From contig LT649393.1 of the NCBI GenBank assembly GCA_900128395.1, positions 1 to 28,997 on the forward strand: DNA of 28,997 nt, read 5' to 3'. Positions 18,807-26,575 of the stretch are shown piece by piece. Position numbers and translations under genes: made by a program. Within the stretch, counting starts at the first letter, position 1. Every line of letters starts with the position of its first letter. A model generated the notes under the pieces. The model saw only the letters and a program-made list of their open reading frames with translations. It had not been told where the DNA came from and searched no databases. The DNA is from Stramenopiles sp. TOSAG23-2 (Eukaryota; Sar).

Positions 18807-19484
18807 TGGAAGTGTTTGAAGGATGGTTGTAAATTTAATATAGTTTGGCTTAATGGAAGCACATTTTGGTAAACGTAGTAATCACAGGAAAAGCATTGCA
18901 ATGGATGTGATTAGGAGCTTTTAAAATTTTCAAAAAAAAGTAATTTAAAACTCTCACGTACGGGATTCGTATATTTTTATATTTTAATAATGATGCATTT
19001 ACATTTCTACTAATTTTATACGTTCGTATTAAAATACTTCTCGGTATGTACACAAAAAATTTTAAATGTTATACGTGTTGTGTTGGCAGATTGGACTCTG
19101 TGAAATTTACAGCGGGCACCAGCAGAGCAGGCCCAGCGGGCCAGCAGGCCGCTACATACATATTAATCAATCATCACTCAATTCATCAATCCAGCATATT
19201 AAAATAGCACCATACAGTACAGTAAGCAATCATCACCAATTACAAAATGCAACCAATCACATTTACATTAATATTATTACAATTAACAAGAATAAAAAAA
19301 AACAATTTAATACAATGAAAGCATGCAAAGCAAAGGCAATCCCAGGCAAGCTGGCAAGGAAATCAAGATAGAGCTCTTTTCTTATACCAATTGGAGAGAT
19401 TTATTATTTCTCTTTCAGGTTTCTTTATTATTATATTATTCTGCGTACATTTCATTTATTACTTTGATTATTACAGATAAATAA
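18807..19484. other. Divergent 5' spacer with GC-rich patch
   Basis: Upstream of both the membrane protein (-) and the methyltransferase (+). It may include a first exon of the former (19053-18958, -). A strongly GC-rich patch at 19110-19152 contains CCAGCGGGCCAG. Past it are CA/AAT-rich low-complexity bases and a pyrimidine-rich stretch ending TTACAG just before the methyltransferase start, which could be a 5' UTR intron acceptor. A 101-codon open stretch at 19066-19371 is low complexity and not supported as a gene. Confidence 0.55.
19133..19144 (+). promoter_or_regulatory. Shared GC-rich 12-mer CCAGCGGGCCAG
   Basis: Exact match, in the opposite orientation, to 11207-11218. It sits at the centre of the GC-rich patch 19110-19152 between divergent genes, about 340 bases from the methyltransferase start. 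A regulatory site is inferred from sharing and position only. Confidence 0.4.
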
Positions 19485-21062
19485 ATGGAAGTTTTACATA
19501 ATAATTATGTATTATTATTATTATCTATATACGTTATAATGACAATAATAATATGTTGTTGCAATAATGCAGTAAATGCAGTGGTGCCACCTGAACTATA
19601 TACTAATTTTGGTATTGCATCTTCAAGTTTAGCTGATACATTTACAGCGACTTCAAATGTTATATTAGATGACACTAATATTAGATTGAATGAACAATCT
19701 ATAAAGTTTGATTTATTGTGGAGTGCAATTGGTAGAGCTTGCCCACCAAATGTATTTTCAAATGACCCTGTAAATATGAAATTATTAGAAAAATATGTTC
19801 GCACAAGCGGTTGCTTAGCAACAACATTTTTTGATTCACATGAAAAATATTTTAGTCATAATAATAATATCATACCAGAAAATCAAAAAGATGGCGTTAT
19901 AAAAATTGTTTTCTATAATAATAATAACAATAATGGAAATCAACCAAAGATTAATCATAATAACAATAATAATAATAATAATGAAGAAACATATTTTAAT
20001 TTATTTGATAAGACGTTATCGTTGCCATACGATGTTTTATATTATGTATTAATTGGTAATATACATGATTTGAACACTCATAGTGGTGATTGGACAATCC
20101 GATCGAAATTTCTTGTTGATAAAAGAACAACAGATGGTTTAAAATATTTTGTTTTTGAAGATATATCAGATTTGAAACGAGAATTTGTAATTCCTTTAAT
20201 TAGGCATGATCCAGGACAGACGGAATATTATGAACATAAAGGATACATCAATTACCAAAATGAAAGTGACTATAAGTACACGTTACATAAAGTATGCGAA
20301 AAGATGAATAATGTAGATAAATGTGAATGGAGTGATGTTGAAAAAGTGTTCAGCAATGATTTAACTATTTTCAATAAGCTTTTTTTAGCTACACAATATT
20401 ACAGAAAAGCAATATTAACAAAAAGGCAAAAATGTGAAAGTATTTTATCAAAAAATTATTTTGAAATGATTCAAGTTGATGGTGATATACAAGAACATAT
20501 TACTATGCTACGAACATTAAGTGGTAGTGTAAATCATATAACGGAATTTGGCATACGTTCTGGTGTCTCCACTTTAAGTTGGTTTTTAGGTGGTGCAAAT
20601 ACAGTAGTTGGGTATGATTTGAAACTATTACCATCCTTGAATAAAATTATCAATTTGACAAAAACATGCAATCGACAATTGATTTTAAATGAAGGCGATA
20701 CCGCCAAAGTGACGATTGATCCTACTGACTTGTTATTTATAGATTCATTGCATACAGGTGAACATTTGCGTAAAGAATTATTCCGACACCATTTAAAAGT
20801 GAATAAATATATTGTATTGCATGATACGGAAAGTTGTGGAAATGCAATTCCAAATAATGATTATGCATGGAAAACGTTTTGTCTTGGCGGTGCAAATTTA
20901 AATCATACCGAAGGGTTAAGACCAGTTGTTGATGAATTTTTAATGAAAGCAAATGGGGATTGGATTATTAATTTTGAAAAGTTTAACAACAATGGATTAA
21001 TGATGTTGGAACGTATAGGTAATACTTCTGTATTTGGATATGGCGATTTGAAAAAGAAATGA
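19485..21062 (+). CDS. Signal-anchored class I SAM-dependent methyltransferase
   Basis: A 525-residue protein with a strongly hydrophobic N-terminus (about 8-34), acting as signal peptide or anchor, so the enzyme probably faces the secretory lumen or outside. Residues ~35-340 are not recognised and contain two Asn runs from AAT/AAC repeats. The C-terminal ~180 residues form a Rossmann methyltransferase: SAM loop TEFGIRSGVS (353-362), acidic second strand GYDLK, DLLFIDSLHTGEHLRKEL (415-432) with Asp420 after strand 4, and VLHDTESCG with His446-Asp447. This layout matches the Methyltransf_24 / CmcI-like group, where an Asp pair can bind a metal. The substrate is unknown; small-molecule or sugar O-methylation is common in the group. 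It lies only 90 bases from the convergent Twinkle gene. Confidence 0.82.
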   Translation: MEVLHNNYVLLLLSIYVIMTIIICCCNNAVNAVVPPELYTNFGIASSSLADTFTATSNVILDDTNIRLNEQSIKFDLLWSAIGRACPPNVFSNDPVNMKLLEKYVRTSGCLATTFFDSHEKYFSHNNNIIPENQKDGVIKIVFYNNNNNNGNQPKINHNNNNNNNNEETYFNLFDKTLSLPYDVLYYVLIGNIHDLNTHSGDWTIRSKFLVDKRTTDGLKYFVFEDISDLKREFVIPLIRHDPGQTEYYEHKGYINYQNESDYKYTLHKVCEKMNNVDKCEWSDVEKVFSNDLTIFNKLFLATQYYRKAILTKRQKCESILSKNYFEMIQVDGDIQEHITMLRTLSGSVNHITEFGIRSGVSTLSWFLGGANTVVGYDLKLLPSLNKIINLTKTCNRQLILNEGDTAKVTIDPTDLLFIDSLHTGEHLRKELFRHHLKVNKYIVLHDTESCGNAIPNNDYAWKTFCLGGANLNHTEGLRPVVDEFLMKANGDWIINFEKFNNNGLMMLERIGNTSVFGYGDLKKK

Positions 21063-21102
21063 AATGGAAGACAGACACACACATATGTTATTATATACTT
21101 CG

Positions 21103-21131
21103 TACATTAAATATATTTTTTTTATAATGTA
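21103..21131. repeat. Inverted repeat in a 90-base convergent spacer
   Basis: TACATTA (21103-21109) faces TAATGTA (21125-21131) across a T-rich loop. It lies in the very short spacer between the methyltransferase and Twinkle genes, where both transcripts must end. Confidence 0.5.
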
Positions 21132-21152
21132 TATGTATAATATGATACACCT

Positions 21153-23729
21153 TTAATCCATAATAATCTCTTCAAACTGATCGTCTTTATCTTCTTCTTC
21201 CTCCTCCTCCTCCATCGCAACCACTTCGTTATGCCCTACTTCATTATCTTCTGTCATTAACTTCCTATTTTTTTCATCATCGATATCATCACTATCAACA
21301 ATAATTGTACTATTAGTATCGCTTTTCATCTTTATATTATTACTGTTTTTACTTTTGACAGTACTAACATTTGTATCTCCAATACTTGATGTACCATCTA
21401 ATATAGTATCATCATCTTTATACATATTTGATTGTGGATCAAAAAATAAATTTACTCGACCTAATGAACCATCAAAACGATTTTTTTTTACATCTAAAAA
21501 TTTTTCCTCTTTCATACGTTGTAATATTAAAACATTATCAGCTTCTTGTGTTGCCTTTGCAGCACCAAATATAGAGCTCATATTTAACAATGTATCGTCA
21601 TCCTCTTTCCTTGGATGTATGACTAATGTGATATGGACATTATTTGCAGTTGCAAATTTTCTAAACTTTTCCAATGCATTTTCTTGCGCTTCAAATTTGC
21701 CAAAATTATTCCGGCTATTGTTTCCTTGACCACTTAACATAAATTGCAAATTATCTAAAATAACATGTTCTACATCATATGCATACACAGCATATTCCAT
21801 GGCATCTAATACTTCATCCACTTCAGTGCTGCCATAAAATCTCATGAAATACAATGGTAAATTTTCAAACCGCTCTGCTGCAGCATCAAAATGTTCCTGT
21901 GGCAATCCATCTAGTTCATATCCAACTAATTGTGTTAACATTTTCTTAATTAAACGAGTATTTTTAATTTCAAAGCTTCCCCATAATGTATTTGTATTAT
22001 CTTGGCATAAATCAATGGACATTTGGCTTAATAATGTTGTTTTACCACTACCAGTGCTTCCAGTCAATACCGTCAATTCACCAGGCCGATGCCCTTTAAT
22101 AATACGATTCAATGCTGGCAACGTTTGAAATTGTTTACCGACTACTTGATCTGGATTTTGTAATTCATTTCGAATTTCTTGCCTTAATTCATGAAAAGTT
22201 AAAATTTCTTTATGTGGTATTGGTTTTGCATTTTCAATCAATTTTCGCAAATCTAAGCCTTGCCTTAATGCATCATTTGCATCTTTTGGAGAATCATGAT
22301 CGTTAACAAGTACGCAACGACTTTCACCTAATTTTTTAGCAAACTTTTCTGCCCCTTCACGTCCAGGTAAATCATTGTCCATCCATAAATAAACTTTCTC
22401 AAACCGTTCTAATAAGGGTAAGATTTCAACTGGCAAAGATTGACATCCATTTGGCAATGAAACTGCTGGTACACCAGTTGCTTGGTAGACAGCCATTGCA
22501 TCATATTCACCCTCTGTTAAAACAATCGAACGTGCTTGATCTGGAACCGTGTGCCAACCAAATAACCCCCAGCCACCACCAGCTGGTAATAAGCGTTGCA
22601 TATGTTTATGATCTAACCCTCTCGCTTTAATACGTGTAAATTCTAATTTTGATCCACCTTTACCACTACCATCAGCACTTTTATATTCACCAACATTTTT
22701 TATCCATGGAAATGTTACACATGTATATTTTTTCCATAATGATTTTGTATTCTTACTATTATTATTATTGTCATTGTTGTCAACTTTATAATCTGGATCA
22801 GGAAAATTAAAATGAGCTGCTCCAACGCAATATTCGCGTAAAACATCTACATTTATACCACGTTCTTTTGTTAAATAATTCAATACTTCTGGATGTTGAT
22901 TGTTTTCTATTAAATTAATAGTATATTGACTAACTTCTTCTTGATTTGGTAATTTTTTTTGCTGATCATTTATAGGTACATTTGGACCAGAAAACAATGG
23001 GCCAGAATGTTGATTGTTGTTTTTTCTGTAATTGTTACTATTATTATTATTATTATTACTGTTGTTGTTGTAATTGCCATATCTTCGATTGTTGTTGTTG
23101 TTACTATTTTTTTGTCCTCCGCCGCCACCACCACTGGTAATACCTAATTTGGATTTAAAATCAAACCATGAACCTTTTGAACCACAACGATGGCAAAAAT
23201 ATGCACCATCACCACGTTTTATATATAATTTCCATAAATTGTCCATTTTTCCTTTTGTTGGTGAACAAAACGGGCAATTACAAGCAATGATGTGGTCGGA
23301 AGTCGTTTTTGAATTAATATTTTGTCGTTTCAATACATTCACAATATCTGAATCTTTGACTTCATAATATGAAGATACAAACGTGCCACTATTATTATTG
23401 TAATTATTATTATTTCTGTTCTTGTTGTAGTAACTATTATTATTATTATTATTGTTGTTGTTATTATTTCTATAAGCTGCAGAAGAAAAGAAACATTTTG
23501 TTTGAAATGAAACAATATTACTAATTAAACTAGGAGTTGTTTTTAATTTATTATGATTCTTAAAATATGCTTTGTTGTTGTCATTGTTGGTGTTGTTAGA
23601 TATGTAATGATATTGTGCTAATAATATCTTTGCATTATTATTATAATTGTTAATATTATGAGATATTCTTTTTGTATACTTATTTGTCGTTGCAAAACGA
23701 TTGGACTTGAATATTACACGTTTAAACAT
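21153..23729 (-). CDS. Mitochondrial Twinkle-type primase-helicase (T7 gp4-like)
   Basis: An 858-residue primase-helicase of the Twinkle/T7 gp4 family, which unwinds and primes organelle DNA at the replication fork. The N-terminus is basic, Asn-rich and ends a presequence-like region at KCFFSSAAYR (78-87). A zinc-binding domain is complete, with CPFC at 152-155 and CHRC at 179-182. The TOPRIM domain has TEGEYDAM (405-412, Glu406) and DND (451-453). The RecA-like helicase has Walker A GSTGSGKTT (557-565), Glu587 in SFEIKN and Walker B VILDN (656-660), then HPRKEDDDTLLNMSSIFGAA (705-724), the linker to motif 4. Unlike animal Twinkle, which has lost the zinc cysteines and primase function, this one looks primase-competent, as in plants. 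Asn runs and an acidic tail (~808-858) are probably species-specific. Mitochondrial rather than plastid targeting is inferred. Confidence 0.95.
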   Translation of the reverse strand: MFKRVIFKSNRFATTNKYTKRISHNINNYNNNAKILLAQYHYISNNTNNDNNKAYFKNHNKLKTTPSLISNIVSFQTKCFFSSAAYRNNNNNNNNNNNSYYNKNRNNNNYNNNSGTFVSSYYEVKDSDIVNVLKRQNINSKTTSDHIIACNCPFCSPTKGKMDNLWKLYIKRGDGAYFCHRCGSKGSWFDFKSKLGITSGGGGGGQKNSNNNNNRRYGNYNNNSNNNNNNSNNYRKNNNQHSGPLFSGPNVPINDQQKKLPNQEEVSQYTINLIENNQHPEVLNYLTKERGINVDVLREYCVGAAHFNFPDPDYKVDNNDNNNNSKNTKSLWKKYTCVTFPWIKNVGEYKSADGSGKGGSKLEFTRIKARGLDHKHMQRLLPAGGGWGLFGWHTVPDQARSIVLTEGEYDAMAVYQATGVPAVSLPNGCQSLPVEILPLLERFEKVYLWMDNDLPGREGAEKFAKKLGESRCVLVNDHDSPKDANDALRQGLDLRKLIENAKPIPHKEILTFHELRQEIRNELQNPDQVVGKQFQTLPALNRIIKGHRPGELTVLTGSTGSGKTTLLSQMSIDLCQDNTNTLWGSFEIKNTRLIKKMLTQLVGYELDGLPQEHFDAAAERFENLPLYFMRFYGSTEVDEVLDAMEYAVYAYDVEHVILDNLQFMLSGQGNNSRNNFGKFEAQENALEKFRKFATANNVHITLVIHPRKEDDDTLLNMSSIFGAAKATQEADNVLILQRMKEEKFLDVKKNRFDGSLGRVNLFFDPQSNMYKDDDTILDGTSSIGDTNVSTVKSKNSNNIKMKSDTNSTIIVDSDDIDDEKNRKLMTEDNEVGHNEVVAMEEEEEEEDKDDQFEEIIMD

Positions 23730-23971
23730 GTTTTCTATATTGTACTCTTTATTCTCAATAATTGTTTTTGGATGTATATCTGTACATATATCATCTTTCC
23801 CCCGGTTTTAATAAATTTATTTCCATGTGCCCATGTGTGTATTTATGTTTAATATCTATTAATATATATAAAAATGAGCAAATAATATAATGTAAATGGT
23901 TGGTGTGTTTTGTATGTTGTTGATTCGCATTCCTTGTTTATAATTTAATCGGATCTTTTTTCACTTTTTAC

Positions 23972-24076
23972 GCATTAGCATGGACACAGCACTAAATAAA
24001 ATCAATGCTATCTCCATACAAAAGCATTAGCATCGACACAGCACAAAAATAAAATCAATGCTATCTCCATACAAAA
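23972..24076. repeat. Tandem pair of 52/53-bp repeats
   Basis: Unit 1 (23972-24023) and unit 2 (24024-24076) differ by one substitution (GCATGGACAC against GCATCGACAC) and a small change in an A-run. Each begins GCATTAGCAT and ends GCTATCTCCATACAAAA. The near identity points to a recent duplication. Parts of the unit (TGCTGTGTC in reverse and CTATCTCCAT) recur in diverged form at 28419-28468. Confidence 0.9.
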
Positions 24077-24321
24077 AGAAATGATTAAACCCTAAATTCT
24101 AACCACATCTCTCGCATAATAACTCATATTTGTCTATTTTTATAACACACATCTCCCAGACACACATCGATCAAAAGTTATAACGATTTACTATGGGGAA
24201 AATAACAAATGTACACATTTATACAATTATAATACATATATACACGGACGATCGAAGCAGATATACATATACGTAGAAACAAAAACAAAAAGAACCAAAG
24301 CAAAACCAGGGAGAAAGAATA

Positions 24322-24345
24322 ATATATATATATATATATATATAT
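24322..24345. repeat. AT dinucleotide microsatellite
   Basis: An alternating AT run of about 24 bases in the spacer upstream of the Twinkle gene. Confidence 0.8.
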
Positions 24346-24484
24346 CATATCCTTTCTAAAAATAAGTTACTCGTAGAGTATTCACGCTCTAAAATATTTT
24401 TTTGTATGTGCATACAATTTGAACTCCATAATAATATTTACGTATACGAGTACAAAAGTGCAAGTAAAAATAAATGGTTGAAAA

Positions 24485-24504
24485 TATATTATATATATAA
24501 TATA
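24485..24504. repeat. Perfect 20-bp AT palindrome
   Basis: TATATTATATATATAATATA equals its reverse complement and ends one base before the ATG of the small ORF at 24506. It could extrude as a cruciform or act as a TATA-type element, but AT-only palindromes are common in such DNA. Confidence 0.6.
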
Positions 24505-24505
24505 A

Positions 24506-24685
24506 ATGATACGGTTAAAATCTAAGTTTATAGTAAGAGTTTATAATAATTTTAAGTTCCCGTGCGGTAAATACTACGCTCAAAATACTCAATCATACGA
24601 ACGTACGAAGATGGAGAGGACAGGGAGGGAAGCAAATGCGGAAGCTATTGAAATGCTTCAACGCAATGAATTTAATATGCAATAA
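24506..24685 (+). CDS. Candidate 59-residue small protein
   Basis: An open frame of 59 codons plus TAA that I do not recognise. The first ~24 residues (MIRLKSKFIVRVYNNFKF and following) are basic, hydrophobic and free of acid, as in mitochondrial or small membrane-bound proteins. The last ~24 (from MERTGREANAEAIEML) are charged and helix-like with regular spacing. Its second half is richer in GC (GGAGAGGACAGGGAGGGAAG) than any intergenic DNA nearby, which argues for selection. It lies alone between two minus-strand genes with 111 bases to the next one. It could be a real small protein, a single exon, or chance. An internal start at codon 36 would leave only 24 residues. Confidence 0.4.
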   Translation: MIRLKSKFIVRVYNNFKFPCGKYYAQNTQSYERTKMERTGREANAEAIEMLQRNEFNMQ

Positions 24686-24796
24686 TATTTTTGTGAAGGG
24701 AGAGCATGCTTCTCTAGTTGTACATTAAACGAAACAAAATATCTTACACATTGATATATAATACTCTAGAAAATATGTTCTATCGCTATGTTGTTT

Positions 24797-25456
24797 TTAA
24801 AAATTATCCATCATATACATTCCTTGTACATAATCAGAATTGATATCGCAACATGGACATCCAATCTCATGTGTCAATTCTAATATTGTTGAATTGTTAC
24901 TATCATTATTAGTATTACTATCAATTGTTGGTGTTTGATCATTGTTGCCGTTGTTAGTTGTATCGTTTTCTTTTATTAAATGGATATTATCTTGATCATC
25001 TTCTGTGGAAAAGTTTTTATTATTTAAGATATTCAAAATATCATCTAATATAACCTCTTTCAATGGCTTAAATATTTTAAAGATATAATTATTATTCTTT
25101 TTGTTTCTATTATGCATATTATTATTATTATTATTATTATCATGAACATTTACTTTATCATTATTAGGAATCGATAATACAATAACCGTTTCTATTGGGA
25201 CACATCCAGGCTTTAAACATTGTACTTCTTGTATCATAATATTATCATAAATAACATCTTTGCTATTCTCTACGATCCATTTTTCTATACATTTAATATA
25301 TTCTAAATTATTTGTTTTATTAATATTTTTTCTTACAAGATTGGTATTATTATTATTATTTTTTTTTACATCATTTTCTTTTTTTTTAATTACAGGTGGA
25401 CAAAATTCTTTTCGATTGGTTTCTAATAATGTTTTCCCAGCAAAATTGAAATTCAT
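24797..25456 (-). CDS. C-x4-C 'PGC-PxET' domain protein, function unknown
   Basis: A 219-residue protein. Its only conserved-looking core is split by Asn/Asp/Lys-rich inserts: an Ile/Lys helix (51-66), then VQCLKPGCVPIETVIVL (78-94) and FKIFKPLKEVILDDILNIL (126-144). I recall the combination CxxPGCxPxETV ... K.. KPL.EV... DI from small uncharacterised proteins of bacteria, algae and plants; no function is assigned. The C-terminus has a second Cys group CPCC (200-203), so Cys80/Cys85 plus Cys200-203 could bind metal or be redox active, which is inference. Asn runs come from AAT microsatellites. There is no signal peptide or membrane segment. It starts 296 bases from the divergent TECR-like gene, so the two may share a promoter region. 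Confidence 0.75.
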   Translation of the reverse strand: MNFNFAGKTLLETNRKEFCPPVIKKKENDVKKNNNNNTNLVRKNINKTNNLEYIKCIEKWIVENSKDVIYDNIMIQEVQCLKPGCVPIETVIVLSIPNNDKVNVHDNNNNNNNMHNRNKKNNNYIFKIFKPLKEVILDDILNILNNKNFSTEDDQDNIHLIKENDTTNNGNNDQTPTIDSNTNNDSNNSTILELTHEIGCPCCDINSDYVQGMYMMDNF

Positions 25457-25752
25457 TGCTACTATTATTTAATTTATATTGTTACATCTATTATTTACAT
25501 TTGATTTATATATTTATCTTATTTTTTCATGTTGAAGTTATTGTACTTGTAATTATATATATCAATCATCATAAAATAATAAATAAATAAATTCAACGTT
25601 TGTAAATTCAAAATAATTATTCAATTCCCGTTATTATCAACAAGGCATACATACAACAAATAGATAATCGTATTATAATAAAGAAAAGACGCCTGATGGA
25701 AAAGAAAAAAAAATACTGATAATAACAAAAAAACACCCAATAGTACATCAAC
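25457..25752. other. Divergent promoter spacer
   Basis: These 296 very AT-rich bases separate two start codons. No gene, GC-rich patch or notable repeat is visible. It is the shortest divergent spacer in the window, so shared regulation of the two genes is possible. Confidence 0.5.
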
Positions 25753-26442
25753 ATGTTATCTCCAAGAGTACATAATTTTATATCATATGCAGGCGCAATC
25801 GGTTGTTATATTTATTTTTTAAAAGATAGAAATAATGTTATATCACAAATAATATCAAACGATATAAATAATTATAATATTTATCATTTTGCTAGTTTGC
25901 TATGGGTATTACATTTCACTAGGCGCTGTCTTGAAACTATTTTTGTTTTTAACTTTTCGGATAAATCAGTGCCAATAGATGATAGTATTACAGAATTCAT
26001 TTACTATTGGGCGTTTGCTAGTTGGATTGCATATAGTTTACCAGTATTTGATGATGCATCTGTTGTTAATATGTATGGTGTAGGACTTTGGTTTTTTGCA
26101 GAGATGTTGAATTGCTATTGCCACTTCAAATTAGCTGCTGCAAATAGTAATAGAAAAGAAAAGAAACAAAAACGACGACGTCTTGTTGGATTTCCATTAT
26201 TTTCTACTGTAACAATGCCACATTATTTATTTGAAATCACATCATGGATGGGATTTAATGTATTATTGGAATGGAAAAGTTTACCAAGTATTTTATTTAT
26301 GTTGGTTGGTGCATTTATAATGACATGTTGGGCAATTGATCGACATGAAAGTTATAAAATAAAATCAATCAAACATACACCAATATTCCCTTACATTGAT
26401 ATCAGGCCACCAGAAACACTTGTAAAAGCATTGGCGAAGTAA
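25753..26442 (+). CDS. TECR/steroid 5-alpha-reductase family membrane reductase
   Basis: A 229-residue multi-pass membrane protein with the steroid 5-alpha-reductase C-terminal domain (PF02544 type). LHFTRRCLETIFVFNFS (53-69) matches the family's LHF-KR-LET-FVH-FS segment, and MPHYLFEITSWMGFNVLLEW (155-174) matches the catalytic-region pattern N/H-Y-x-x-E-x-x-S-W-x-G-F. Such enzymes reduce double bonds with NADPH at the ER: TECR/Tsc13 performs the last step of very-long-chain fatty acid elongation. It resembles TECR most, but the protein is ~80 residues shorter than the usual ~310, lacking the ubiquitin-like N-terminus and first helix, and its end (PPETLVKALAK) differs from the usual basic tail and PFL ending. 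It may be a divergent paralogue or may miss an upstream exon, though the ATG looks natural. Confidence 0.8.
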   Translation: MLSPRVHNFISYAGAIGCYIYFLKDRNNVISQIISNDINNYNIYHFASLLWVLHFTRRCLETIFVFNFSDKSVPIDDSITEFIYYWAFASWIAYSLPVFDDASVVNMYGVGLWFFAEMLNCYCHFKLAAANSNRKEKKQKRRRLVGFPLFSTVTMPHYLFEITSWMGFNVLLEWKSLPSILFMLVGAFIMTCWAIDRHESYKIKSIKHTPIFPYIDIRPPETLVKALAK

Positions 26443-26458
26443 AATTTCATTGTTTTAC
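26439..26458. repeat. Small inverted repeat over the TECR-like stop codon
   Basis: GTAAAA (26439-26444) faces TTTTAC (26453-26458) across 8 bases and includes the stop codon. It lies in the 133-base convergent spacer, matching the pattern in other such spacers, but a 6-bp stem is weak. Confidence 0.35.
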
Positions 26459-26575
26459 CGCCAAGAACTATTTTATAATAAAAGAAGGGAGAGCGTCTTA
26501 ATAATTTCTTACAATAATTTTACATTTTTAATTTAATCTTTAGATCACTCCTGTATCCCCTCTCTGTATGCATCT

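Larger units (their letters stand above)
23730..24505. other. Spacer upstream of Twinkle with a tandem duplication
   Basis: Between the Twinkle start (-) and the small ORF at 24506 (+). It contains a tandem pair of ~52-bp repeats (23972-24076), an AT microsatellite (24322-24345), a short hairpin TAGAG/CTCTA near 24374-24391, and a 20-bp AT palindrome (24485-24504) that touches the small ORF's start. Nothing else is supported. Confidence 0.6.

Noticed and set aside
19066-19371. 101-codon open frame upstream of the methyltransferase
   Set aside because: It is low complexity (Asn, His, Ile, Lys) and runs through the GC-rich patch and CA-rich sequence with no protein feature.
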